From the NCBI RefSeq assembly GCF_048751585.1, contig NZ_JAZHOB010000003.1, positions 186,001 through 250,000 of the forward strand: a stretch of 64,000 nt of DNA, read 5' to 3'. Below the pieces are notes generated by a model, which saw only the letters and a list, made by a program, of their open reading frames with translations, did not search any database and was not told where the DNA came from. The stretch comes from G025836975 sp048751585. Lineage in GTDB: Bacteria > Pseudomonadota > Gammaproteobacteria > Burkholderiales > Burkholderiaceae_B. Shown one piece after another: positions 53,144-61,241 of the stretch. The position numbers and the translations under genes are program-made. How positions within the stretch are numbered: the first letter of the stretch is position 1; the number at the start of each line of letters is the position of its first letter.

Positions 53144-53806
53144 ATGAATGAAGATAAAAGCGCATTGCTGGATCAGTGTGCGGCCATTGCCACGAGCACC
53201 TGGGCCGACGCCATGGACACGCTGGGCATCGACGGCGTAACGCAAGGCATACATCGACGCGGTGGTACTGGACGAATTGCCGGCTTTGCCGTCACCGCCA
53301 GGCACGTATGGGGCCAACTGGGCGACTTCGACCGGTCGGATTTTTCGGTCGGCCGCCTGGTCGCCGCGACAGGGCCGGGGAAAGTGGTCATGGTGGATGC
53401 CGGCGGCACCGCCATTTCCACCTTTGGAGGCATCGCCTCCATGGCGGCGTCCAAGCGCAATGCCACCGCCGTCGTTATCGACGGAGCCTGCCGCGACGTC
53501 GATGAAATTCAGGCAACAGGCTTGTGGCTGGCCAGCCGCCATGTCACGCCCCTGACCGGCAAAGGACGGCTCAAGCTGCAGGAAATGGGCGGGCCGATAT
53601 CCATAGGCGGCGTCTGTGTCCATGAGGGCGACCTGGTCGTCGGCGATGACACGGGCTTGGTGGTTATTCCGCATGCCCGGCTTGACGAGGTGCTGGCCGC
53701 GGCGCAAGAGGCCTTGGCGACCGACGAACAAGTCGAGCAGGGCATACGCAACGGCTTGTCTTTTGCCGAGTCGGCGGCCGCGGCCAACTATATTCCAGCC
53801 AAGTAA
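53144..53806 (+). CDS. RraA family protein (aldolase/decarboxylase-like)
   Basis: 220-residue RraA-fold protein. The family core is GGIASMAASKRNATAVVIDG followed by ACRDVDEI near residues 93-120, and ISIGGVCVHEGDLVVGDDTG near residue 150. Members outside the RNase E regulator group act as metal-dependent aldolases or decarboxylases of oxo-acids. It is the second RraA homologue in this region (the other is at 41.8 kb), and only two bases separate its stop from the next gene, so a role in the same pathway is likely. Confidence 0.86.
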   Translation: MNEDKSALLDQCAAIATSTWADAMDTLGIDGVTQGIHRRGGTGRIAGFAVTARHVWGQLGDFDRSDFSVGRLVAATGPGKVVMVDAGGTAISTFGGIASMAASKRNATAVVIDGACRDVDEIQATGLWLASRHVTPLTGKGRLKLQEMGGPISIGGVCVHEGDLVVGDDTGLVVIPHARLDEVLAAAQEALATDEQVEQGIRNGLSFAESAAAANYIPAK

Positions 53807-53808
53807 GC

Positions 53809-54777
53809 ATGGACAGCAGAACGGACAACTGCGAGGTCATTCAACTGGCATCCTTGGGCGATGCCTTCGACGATCAACTGGCGAAACGCTTTCGCGTGTT
53901 GCCCCTGTGGCAGTCGGCATCTCCCCAAGAAGCTTTATCCGCTCTTGGCGCATCCGCCCGGGTGGCGGTCACGTCGGTGCGTAAAGGCCTGTCGCGAGAG
54001 CAGATCGCGCTCATGCCCAGCTTGCAGGCCGTCTGCAGTTGGGGGGTGGGCTACGAAACCCTGGACGTTTCGGCGGCGGTCGAGCATGGAGTCAAGATCA
54101 GCAATACGCCCGAGGTGCTGGACGATTGCGTTGCCGACCTGGCGTGGGCCTTGCTGCTGACCGTGGCAAGGCAAACGGCGACAGGCGATCGTTATGTGAA
54201 AGGAGGCCTTTGGAAGACAATAGGCGCCTTTCCGCTTTCCACCCGGGTGTCGGGCAAGAGGCTGGGCATTCTTGGCATGGGCCGCATCGGCGCCGCGATT
54301 GCGCAACGCGGCACGGGCTTCAGTATGGAAGTCCGCTACAACAATCGCCGCGAGCGGCCCGAATCGCCATATCAATACATGGCTTCGCTTGTCGAATTGG
54401 CTCAATGGGCGGATTTTCTTGTTGTCGCCTGCCCCGGCGGCGAAAGCACCCGTCATCTGGTGAATGCCGAAGTGCTGGATGCCCTGGGGCCTAAAGGGTT
54501 CGTCGTCAATATCGCGCGCGGAAGCGTCATCGACGAGCAGGCGTTGGAGTCCGCCCTGCGGGAAGGCAGGCTGGGCGGCGCCGGGCTGGATGTGCTGGAG
54601 CATGAGCCCAAAATGCCGGAGGCATTCAAGAGCATGGATCAGCTTGCGCTGATGCCGCATGTGGGCAGCGCCACCCATGACACCCGGGCCGATATGGCTC
54701 AGTTGGTCTTCGACAATGTTGTGTCCTACATGGAGACCGGCCGTCTGTTGACGCCGGTTGCCGAAACCCGCGATTGA
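53809..54777 (+). CDS. D-isomer specific 2-hydroxyacid dehydrogenase
   Basis: 322-residue NAD(P)-dependent dehydrogenase, interconverting a D-2-hydroxy acid and a 2-oxo acid. The Rossmann motif GILGMGRIGAAIAQRGTGF lies near residue 157. The catalytic Arg is in VNIARGSVIDEQAL, the Glu in VLEHEPKMPEAF and the His in LMPHVGSATHDTR, in the canonical order. Resembles hydroxypyruvate/glyoxylate reductases. It begins two bases after the RraA gene and ends two bases before the start of the FAD oxidase. Confidence 0.92.
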   Translation: MDSRTDNCEVIQLASLGDAFDDQLAKRFRVLPLWQSASPQEALSALGASARVAVTSVRKGLSREQIALMPSLQAVCSWGVGYETLDVSAAVEHGVKISNTPEVLDDCVADLAWALLLTVARQTATGDRYVKGGLWKTIGAFPLSTRVSGKRLGILGMGRIGAAIAQRGTGFSMEVRYNNRRERPESPYQYMASLVELAQWADFLVVACPGGESTRHLVNAEVLDALGPKGFVVNIARGSVIDEQALESALREGRLGGAGLDVLEHEPKMPEAFKSMDQLALMPHVGSATHDTRADMAQLVFDNVVSYMETGRLLTPVAETRD

Positions 54778-54779
54778 CC

Positions 54780-56192
54780 ATGACGCTGCTGCAATCCCTG
54801 ATTGAATGCCTGGGCCCGTCCAACGTATTGACGGATGCCGACGCGCAGCCCTACCTGACCGATTGGCGCCGGTATTCAACCGGCTGCGCGGTGGCGGTTG
54901 TCAGGCCGGCCAGCACGGACGAGGTGGCTGCCGTTGTCAAGCTATGCGCGAAATATCGCGCCCCTATTGTTCCCCAAGGGGGGAATACCGGGCAGGTTGC
55001 CGGCGCCACGCCGGATCGATCCGGCACCGCCGTGGTCGTGAACATGCAGCGGATGAACCGTATCCGCGATATCGACGTCGACAATGAAACCATGACTGTC
55101 GAGGCGGGTTGTATCCTGGCGGCAGTCCAGCAGGCGGCCCGGGAGGCGGGAAAGTTGTTTCCGCTTTCCTTGGGGGCCGAAGGCAGTTGCTTTATCGGCG
55201 GGAATCTGGCGACCAACGCGGGCGGCACCCAGGTGCTGCGCTACGGCAATGCAAGGGAGCTGGCGCTTGGGCTGGAAGTCGTCACGCCCCAGGGCGAGGT
55301 CTGGCACGGATTGCGGGGACTGCGCAAGGACAACACCGGCTACGATCTTAGAGATTTGTTTATAGGCAGTGAAGGGACGCTTGGCATCATCACCGCCGCG
55401 ACGCTGAAGCTTTTTCCCCTTCCTCAAACTCAGCATACTGCGTTTATCGCACTGCCGGATTTCGAAAGCGCCACCCTGGTGTTGAACCGGGTCAAGAAGG
55501 CGTTTGGCGCCGCACTGACGGGCTTTGAGGTGATGTCGGAGCAATGCCTGAGCCTTGTCGTCAAGACATTTCCAGAGCAGCGCATGCCCATAAATTGCCA
55601 GCGGCCGGCGCCTGAATGGTTTGCCTTGCTGGAATTATCGGATTCAGAGGGCGGCGAGCATAGGCGGGACGGCTTCGAGCTGGTGTTGTCGGATGCCATG
55701 GAGGCATCGGAAATCATCGATGCCGCTGTGGCGGCATCAGAGTCGCAGGGCGCCGCTTTCTGGCATCTGCGGGAAAGCATCACTCTGGCGCTGGCGGCGG
55801 AGGGCAAGTGCATCAAGCACGATATCTCCTTGCCGACATCCAGGCTTGCCGATTTTGTAAGAGATGTCGATGCGATGCTGCTGGCGCGTTATACGGGGCT
55901 GCGCATGATGGTTTTCGGCCACCTTGGCGACGGTAATCTGCACTACAACATGCTGGCGCCCGCCACGCTTTCCAAGGCGCGGTTCGAGCAATTGGAAGCG
56001 CAGGCGCAAGCGCTGGTCCATGATCAGGTGGTCGCCCGTGGCGGCTCCATCAGCGCGGAGCAGGGCATAGGCCAGCGGCGTGTCGAAGACCTCCGCCGCT
56101 ATAAGGACCCTGTCGAGCTTGCCTTGATGGTCCGCATCAAGCAGGCGCTGGATCCATTGGGCATTATGAACCCCGGGAAGTTGCTGGCTTGA
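54780..56192 (+). CDS. FAD-linked oxidase (D-lactate/2-hydroxyglutarate dehydrogenase type)
   Basis: 470-residue GlcD/DLD-type flavoprotein. The N-terminal FAD-binding domain includes VPQGGNTGQVAGATPDRSGT near residue 63 and SLGAEGSCFIGGNLATNAGG near residue 128. The C-terminal oxidase domain has MMVFGHLGDGNLHYNML and SAEQGIGQRRVEDL, which carry family active-site residues. It should oxidise a D-2-hydroxy acid and pass electrons to the respiratory chain. ATG at 54780 follows the previous stop directly. Last gene of the plus arm, meeting the minus arm 24 bases later. Confidence 0.92.
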   Translation: MTLLQSLIECLGPSNVLTDADAQPYLTDWRRYSTGCAVAVVRPASTDEVAAVVKLCAKYRAPIVPQGGNTGQVAGATPDRSGTAVVVNMQRMNRIRDIDVDNETMTVEAGCILAAVQQAAREAGKLFPLSLGAEGSCFIGGNLATNAGGTQVLRYGNARELALGLEVVTPQGEVWHGLRGLRKDNTGYDLRDLFIGSEGTLGIITAATLKLFPLPQTQHTAFIALPDFESATLVLNRVKKAFGAALTGFEVMSEQCLSLVVKTFPEQRMPINCQRPAPEWFALLELSDSEGGEHRRDGFELVLSDAMEASEIIDAAVAASESQGAAFWHLRESITLALAAEGKCIKHDISLPTSRLADFVRDVDAMLLARYTGLRMMVFGHLGDGNLHYNMLAPATLSKARFEQLEAQAQALVHDQVVARGGSISAEQGIGQRRVEDLRRYKDPVELALMVRIKQALDPLGIMNPGKLLA

Positions 56193-56216
56193 ATCGCGGG
56201 CTTTTGCGCGGCACGG

Positions 56217-57449
56217 CTATGCCCCGGCGTTCAGCAGGATATGCTTACTGATTTCAGACGTCGAAGCCAGGCCGCTTAGCCGCATGGTGCGTATCAATTC
56301 TTCCCGCAGCAGGAACAGGGCGCGTTCCGCGCCGTCCTGTCCGCCGACGCTGACGCCATAAAGCATGGGCCGGCCGACCATCACCGCTTTGGCTCCAAGC
56401 GCCATGGCTTTTACAACGTCGCTGCCGCGACGGATGCCGCCGTCCATGATGACTTCCAGCGCCGAGCCGACCTCGCGCACGATGGCGGGCAGCGCCTGAA
56501 GGCTTGCGGGCGCGCCGTCGAGCTGGCGTCCGCCGTGGTTCGATACGATGATCGCATCGCATCCGATATCCGCGGCGCGCCGGGCGTCCAGCGGGTGCAT
56601 GATGCCCTTCACGATCAGCCGCCGGGGCCAATAGTCGCGTATCCGTGCCAGGTCGTCCCAGTTGAAGGCAGGGTCGTAATTTTTCCCGACCGACGACGCT
56701 ATTGTGGAGCTGTCGACGGTGTTGGGCACGAACCCGATCATGTTTTCCAGCGTAGGCATTCCATGGCGAAGCAGCCGCAAGACCCATCCCGGCCTGCTGG
56801 CAAAATCCAGGACATTGCGCGGGGTGAACCTGAATGGCAGGCCGAAGTCGTTGCGCATGTCCCGTTCGCGCTTTCCGCCCGTCGGCATATCGATGGTGAT
56901 GATCAGCGCTTCATAGCCGGCGTTCCTGGCACGCTCTATCAGTCCCATGGTGAACTCGCGCTTGCGCAGCATGTAGGACTGGAACCAAAGCCGGGTGTTC
57001 GGCGCTTCCCGCGCAACACGCTCAATTGACGAGGTGGACGACGTGGGCAGCGCGTAGGGAATGCCAGCGGCGCCCGCGGCCCGGGCGATTGCCACGTCGC
57101 CAAAAGGCCAGCCATATCCGATGGCGCCCGTGGGCGCGACGGCCAGGGGAAGGGACGCTGGCCTGCCCAGCAGGTCGATGCGCGTGTCGATTTCGGAAAC
57201 GTCCACAAGGTAGCGCGGAACGATGTGCAGTCCATCGAAGCTGGTCGCGTTGGCGCGAAGCGTCCGCTCGTTTTCGGCGCCTCCGTCATAGAAGTCGAAC
57301 ACCGCCCGCGGCAGGGTCCGGGCGGCCCGGCGGCGCAGGTCTTCGATGGAGTAGGCCTTCTGCAAGCGGCTCTGCGTCAGGCGAGATGCGCCAGGGGACG
57401 AGGATGCGGGCAGGGCAGGCGTGGCGGTATGGATTGTCGGGGTAGTCAT
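56217..57449 (-). CDS. FMN-dependent alpha-hydroxy-acid oxidizing protein (LldD/glycolate oxidase type)
   Basis: 410-residue TIM-barrel flavoprotein that oxidises L-2-hydroxy acids. FMN and catalytic residues are recognisable: LAVAPTGAIGYGWPFGDVAI near residue 100, FQSYMLRKREF with the FMN-contacting Tyr, IVSNHGGRQLDGAPAS with the catalytic His-Arg near residue 290, and VIMDGGIRRGSDVVKAMALG near residue 315. The N terminus carries about 30 extra Pro/Ser-rich residues. It is the last gene of the minus arm and complements the D-specific oxidase that converges on it. Confidence 0.92.
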   Translation of the reverse strand: MTTPTIHTATPALPASSSPGASRLTQSRLQKAYSIEDLRRRAARTLPRAVFDFYDGGAENERTLRANATSFDGLHIVPRYLVDVSEIDTRIDLLGRPASLPLAVAPTGAIGYGWPFGDVAIARAAGAAGIPYALPTSSTSSIERVAREAPNTRLWFQSYMLRKREFTMGLIERARNAGYEALIITIDMPTGGKRERDMRNDFGLPFRFTPRNVLDFASRPGWVLRLLRHGMPTLENMIGFVPNTVDSSTIASSVGKNYDPAFNWDDLARIRDYWPRRLIVKGIMHPLDARRAADIGCDAIIVSNHGGRQLDGAPASLQALPAIVREVGSALEVIMDGGIRRGSDVVKAMALGAKAVMVGRPMLYGVSVGGQDGAERALFLLREELIRTMRLSGLASTSEISKHILLNAGA

Positions 57450-57472
57450 GGGCGCTGCGGATCCGTTGGTGC

Positions 57473-58438
57473 TTACTTTTTGGGTTGGCCCGCGTCAGCC
57501 AGCAATTTGCCCCACATAATCGTTTGCGCCGCTACGTATCCAGTGAAGTCTTCAGGAGTTCTCGGAGCTGGCTCAAGCCCTTGCTTTCCCAGGAATGCGG
57601 CCGCTTCCGGGCTGTTCAGCGCTTTGGTGAACGCCTTGTTGATCTTGGCCACAATGGCGGGGTCGGTGCCCGCGGGCGCGAACAAGCCGCCCCACGCCAC
57701 GAATTCGTAGCCTTTCAATCCGGACGTGTCGAAAGTCGGCACGTCGGGCAGAGCCTCTGTCGGCTTCAGAGGCGTCACGGCCAGCGCACGGAGCTTGCCT
57801 GTTTCAATATAGGGGCGCGTTACTGAAATATCGGTGATCATGAAGTCCAGCCGGCCGGCGATCAAATCGGTGATGGCTTGAGGCGTTCCGGAGTACTGAA
57901 TGTCCATGGCTTCGATTCCGGTCATGCCCTTCATCATCTGGACGGCAGCCAGGCTGCCGGTGTTGCCGACCCCATAGTTCAGTGTTCCGGGATGCGCCTT
58001 CGCGTACTCGAGGAATTCACCCAGGTCCTTGACCGGCAGGTCGGGGCGTACCACGAGGACGAGCGGGTTCATGGTGAATTGGGTGATCGCCGTGAAGTCC
58101 TTGACCGGGTCGTACGGCAGTTTCTTGAACAGATGCACATTGGCCGATTGAGTGGAGTTGGTGCCCACAAGCAAGGTATAGCCATCCGGCCTGGCGCGGC
58201 TTACTTCCGCCGCGGCAATGCTTCCTTGAGCACCGGCCTTGTTTTCAACGACCAAAGGCTGCCCGAGTTCGGAGCCTACCTGTTCACTGAGGAACCGTGC
58301 CATCGTATCGGTCGTGCTTCCGGCCGGAAAGGGGACGATGAGCCGCACTGAGCGGCTCGGGTAGTTGTCCGCGGACCAGGCCGGCGCGATTGCGGAAAGG
58401 CTCAGGGCCACGGACAGGCCGATCTTAAGAATATTCAT
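57473..58438 (-). CDS. Bug/TctC-type substrate-binding protein
   Basis: 321-residue periplasmic binding protein with signal peptide (LKIGLSVALSLSAIAPAWSA). Family markers are SVRLIVPFPAGSTTDTMARF, VVENKAGAQGSIAAAEVSRA and MDIQYSGTPQAITDLIAGRL. The ATG at 58438 has GGAGGAGA seven bases upstream; the frame is open eight codons further. Middle gene of the minus arm, 88 bases after the HIBADH-type gene and 23 before the hydroxyacid oxidase. Confidence 0.9.
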   Translation of the reverse strand: MNILKIGLSVALSLSAIAPAWSADNYPSRSVRLIVPFPAGSTTDTMARFLSEQVGSELGQPLVVENKAGAQGSIAAAEVSRARPDGYTLLVGTNSTQSANVHLFKKLPYDPVKDFTAITQFTMNPLVLVVRPDLPVKDLGEFLEYAKAHPGTLNYGVGNTGSLAAVQMMKGMTGIEAMDIQYSGTPQAITDLIAGRLDFMITDISVTRPYIETGKLRALAVTPLKPTEALPDVPTFDTSGLKGYEFVAWGGLFAPAGTDPAIVAKINKAFTKALNSPEAAAFLGKQGLEPAPRTPEDFTGYVAAQTIMWGKLLADAGQPKK

Positions 58439-58526
58439 GGGGTCTCCTCCGACGTGGATCACTCTTGATCCGGTTTATGTTTTTGATTTCGTTATTGGCC
58501 GCGTACGGCTTTTGGGGCTGGCTAGC

Positions 58527-59417
58527 CTACTTGGCGGGGACCGCCGGCTTGCCCCAATCCGCCCATACTTTGGCGATCGCGGCGTAATCGTCGCGGCCGT
58601 AACCGGCGGCCGATGCGATCTCGTATATGGTGTGCGAACCCTGGATGGCGAATAGCGGCACGCCCAATGATTGCGCAAGCTCCAGCGCCAGCGTGGAATC
58701 CTTGCGTGCCGCGTCCAGCGGCATGCCGCCGGCATAGTCGCCATTGACGATGCGTTCAGCATAGCGGTGAGTCAAAGGACGGTGCAGGCCCATCTGCGGA
58801 TCGGCCAGCAAGGAGATCAGCTTGTCGCAGCTGACGCCGGCGGCGGTGGCCAGCGAGCCGGCCTCCGCCACGACCACCATGACAGCGTGCGCCACCGCGT
58901 TATTGATGACCTTTGCCGCTGCCCCCGCGCCTGAAGGGCCGAAGTAGATTTGCTTTTCGGCGATCGCGTCCAGGACGTCCTGTGCCGATGCGATATCGGC
59001 TTCGTCCCCCCCGAGCAGCAAGGTGGCGCTGCCGGCCTTCATCTGGCTCACGCCCGCCAGGATGGAGGCATCCACCAGAGGCAGGCCGAATGGAGCCAGG
59101 ATTTTCTGGCTGGCCTTGATGTCGTCGGGATTGACGGTGCTGGTTTCAACAATGACCGCGTCGGATGGCAGGCGGGGAGCGATCTGCTTGAGCACATGCT
59201 CGGAAGCGGCCGGGCTGGGCAAGCACAATACGACGACCTTGAGTTGCGACAGATCTTCAGTTTCATTCAGCGGCTGTGCGGCGAAGCCGTCGCAAGCGAG
59301 CTGAACGCGGGTGGTGTCAAGGTCGGCGACTTTGGTCGGGAAGTGTTTGGCGACCCGTTCAGCGATGAGGAAACCCATGTTTCCTAATCCATATACGGCG
59401 ACTTGTTTGCTGCTCAT
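58527..59417 (-). CDS. 3-hydroxyisobutyrate-dehydrogenase-family NAD(P) oxidoreductase
   Basis: 296-residue beta-hydroxyacid dehydrogenase. The N-terminal nucleotide motif is VYGLGNMGFLIAERVAK, the substrate-binding loop ILAGVSQMKAGSATLLLGGD lies near residue 120, and the catalytic Lys is in GAGAAAKVINNAVAHAVM near residue 168. The family reduces or oxidises 3-hydroxy acids such as tartronate semialdehyde/glycerate or hydroxyisobutyrate. ATG at 59417 gives MSSKQVAVYG; an upstream in-frame extension is not family-like. First gene of the minus arm, 150 bases from the second regulatory element. Confidence 0.9.
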   Translation of the reverse strand: MSSKQVAVYGLGNMGFLIAERVAKHFPTKVADLDTTRVQLACDGFAAQPLNETEDLSQLKVVVLCLPSPAASEHVLKQIAPRLPSDAVIVETSTVNPDDIKASQKILAPFGLPLVDASILAGVSQMKAGSATLLLGGDEADIASAQDVLDAIAEKQIYFGPSGAGAAAKVINNAVAHAVMVVVAEAGSLATAAGVSCDKLISLLADPQMGLHRPLTHRYAERIVNGDYAGGMPLDAARKDSTLALELAQSLGVPLFAIQGSHTIYEIASAAGYGRDDYAAIAKVWADWGKPAVPAK

Positions 59418-59566
59418 AGAGAATATTCCGTGAATAATGCGAGAGAGGAATTTTTTAGGCTTTGCCGGCGCCCAGGGCGATCCCAAAGACCGCCTGGATT
59501 GATGAGTGTTCCTGGCTCACCCAATTGGCACCTGTCGCCGATATGGAATACTGCCGTAGATCTTAT

Positions 59567-59602
59567 ATAGGCACAAATAGAAATTAATTGCTTATTATTA
59601 GC
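59567..59602. promoter_or_regulatory. Shared regulatory element, copy 2
   Basis: ATAGGCACAAATAGA (59567-59581), 15 bases, then ATTAGC (59597-59602): the same 15-mer, spacing and second box as at 49481-49516. ATAGGC (59567-59572) and GCCTAT (59607-59612) form an outer inverted repeat. It lies 150 bases upstream of the minus arm and 150 bases upstream of the cyclohexadienyl-dehydratase-like gene on the plus strand, so it could serve either or both. Confidence 0.6.
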
Positions 59603-59751
59603 TATAGCCTATGCGGCCCTTTTCTGTTTTTCCGGTCGCCGCAATCCGGCTGGGCGGATGTCGACCTAAGGGTATAGTTGCATTGCAGATGCGCCGGAGC
59701 GCAATGCCCACTGATTTACCATTCAATTTGAAATTAAAAAAGAGGTTGGCC

Positions 59752-60528
59752 ATGAGACAATTTTTCCGTTTTTTCCTGGGCCTGGCCATGGCGGCGACGC
59801 TTGCGGCGACGGCGCAAGCCGGTCCCCGCCTGGACCGCATCATGGACAGCAAGGTTATCCGTGTCGGCACGCCGGGCGACTACAGGCCTTTTGCCATCAA
59901 AACAGACAAGGGCGGTTACGAGGGTCACGATATCGACGTCATTGAAGCCATGGCCAAAGGACTGGGCGTAAAGGTTGAATACGTGCAGACGTCCTGGCCC
60001 AACCTGATGAAAGATTTGCTGGGCGACAAGTTCGATGTCGCGGTGGGGGGAATCACCCGCAATGCCGCCCGTATCCGGCAGGCGGCCATGCTGCCCGGCT
60101 ATGCGCCTTTCGGCAAGGTTGCCCTGGTTCGCAAGGATGAGGCGTCCAAGTACAAGTCCGTCAGCGACCTGAATCAATCTTCCGTCCGCGTGATCAAGAA
60201 TCCGGGCGGCACCAATGAGGCCTTCGTGCTCGAAAACCTGAAGCAGGCGCAAGTCAGCACCCATGACAAGAACGCGGAAATCCCGGCTTTGATCGCCGGG
60301 GGCAAGGGCGACGTCATGATTACCGAGACATACGAAGCCTTGCACTACAGCAAGACCGATCCTCGTCTTGCCGCCATATTCGTCGACCATCCCTTGACGC
60401 CCAAGAACGAGCTGGGCTTCCTGCTGCCGATAGACGATGCCGATTATCTGCGGATCATGCAATTTGCCTGGGACCTTGCCGATGAACGCGACGTCCTTGA
60501 GCAGGCCGAAGACCGCTGGCTCAAGTAG
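59752..60528 (+). CDS. Periplasmic cyclohexadienyl-dehydratase-like binding protein
   Basis: 258-residue secreted protein of the family 3 solute-binding fold. The signal peptide (FFLGLAMAATLAATAQA) is followed by RLDRIMDSKVIRVGTPGDYRPFAI cut near residue 45, TSWPNLMKDLLGDKFDVAVGG near residue 80 and the NPGGTNEAFVLENLKQA motif. These match PheC, the periplasmic arogenate/prephenate dehydratase, in order and length, but the protein may instead be an amino-acid binding protein. The ATG at 59752 is chosen because it starts the signal peptide. Confidence 0.82.
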   Translation: MRQFFRFFLGLAMAATLAATAQAGPRLDRIMDSKVIRVGTPGDYRPFAIKTDKGGYEGHDIDVIEAMAKGLGVKVEYVQTSWPNLMKDLLGDKFDVAVGGITRNAARIRQAAMLPGYAPFGKVALVRKDEASKYKSVSDLNQSSVRVIKNPGGTNEAFVLENLKQAQVSTHDKNAEIPALIAGGKGDVMITETYEALHYSKTDPRLAAIFVDHPLTPKNELGFLLPIDDADYLRIMQFAWDLADERDVLEQAEDRWLK

Positions 60529-60642
60529 GAAGAGGTGGCCTCGCCACGACGGGTTTTCGCGGCGCCACGTCTGATGCGACCAGCGGTTAGGCAAGTCCTT
60601 CAAGGATTGGAGGCAAATGTCCGTGTTTCGGTTATTAAATGT

Positions 60643-60667
60643 TATAATGCGAACGATTGTTATTAAG
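60643..60667 (+). promoter_or_regulatory. Candidate Fur box and promoter upstream of the sigma factor
   Basis: TATAAT at 60643-60648 is a good -10 box. It overlaps an A+T-rich sequence (AATGCGAACGATTGTTATTA) that matches 11-12 of 19 positions of the Fur consensus in two overlapping registers. The start of the sigma-factor gene is 47 bases downstream. Iron-bound Fur would block this promoter, as is usual for FecI-type sigma genes. Confidence 0.55.
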
Positions 60668-60713
60668 ATTCGTAATTTTTTAAAGCATCGATAATCGACC
60701 GGACGAGGCATTC

Positions 60714-61241
60714 ATGGCAGGCGGCGAGCCAACCCTGCAACGAGAGATTCACACTCTCTACAGCGATCATCATGGCTGGTTGTGCAGCTGGCTGCGTACA
60801 CGATTGGGCAACAGTTTCGACGCGGCCGATATCGCCCAAGACACGTTCATGCGTGTATTGATAGGTTATCGGGCGGACGCGATACCAGTACTGTGCGAGC
60901 CGCGGGCTTATCTGACCACCGTGGCCAAGCGCCTGCTGATAAATCACTACGAGCGCCAGTCGATCGAGCGTGCGTACCTGGCCTCGCTTATGGCGCTGCC
61001 CGAGGCCTTGACGCCGTCGGTCGAGGAGCGCGCCATCCTGCTGGAGACTTTGCAGGAACTGGATACGCTACTTGATGCATTGCCCGCCAAGGTGCGCACC
61101 GCTTTTCTGATGTCTCAGCTCGAGGGCGTGGCCTACGCTGATATTGCCGCGCGCCTGCAAGTCAGCGTGCGCACTGTCACGCGCTATATGGCGCAGGGAT
61201 TCACGCAGTGCCTGAAATTGATGCTGGCGCAGGCGGCATGA
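60714..61241 (+). CDS. FecI-type ECF RNA polymerase sigma factor
   Basis: 175-residue extracytoplasmic-function sigma factor of the FecI group. Region 2 includes SWLRTRLGNSFDAADIAQDT and FMRVLIGYRA near residues 22-55 with YLTTVAKRLLINHYERQ, and region 4 has FLMSQLEGVAYADIAARLQV and SVRTVTRYMAQGF. It should drive transcription of the downstream TonB-dependent receptor when FecR relays the substrate signal. Its stop overlaps the fecR-type start (ATGA). Confidence 0.93.
   Translation: MAGGEPTLQREIHTLYSDHHGWLCSWLRTRLGNSFDAADIAQDTFMRVLIGYRADAIPVLCEPRAYLTTVAKRLLINHYERQSIERAYLASLMALPEALTPSVEERAILLETLQELDTLLDALPAKVRTAFLMSQLEGVAYADIAARLQVSVRTVTRYMAQGFTQCLKLMLAQAA

Noticed and set aside
60535..60552. 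Possible terminator after the PheC-like gene
   Set aside because: GTGGC-CTC-GCCAC is only five base pairs with a three-base loop, and the following T run is interrupted; too weak to call.
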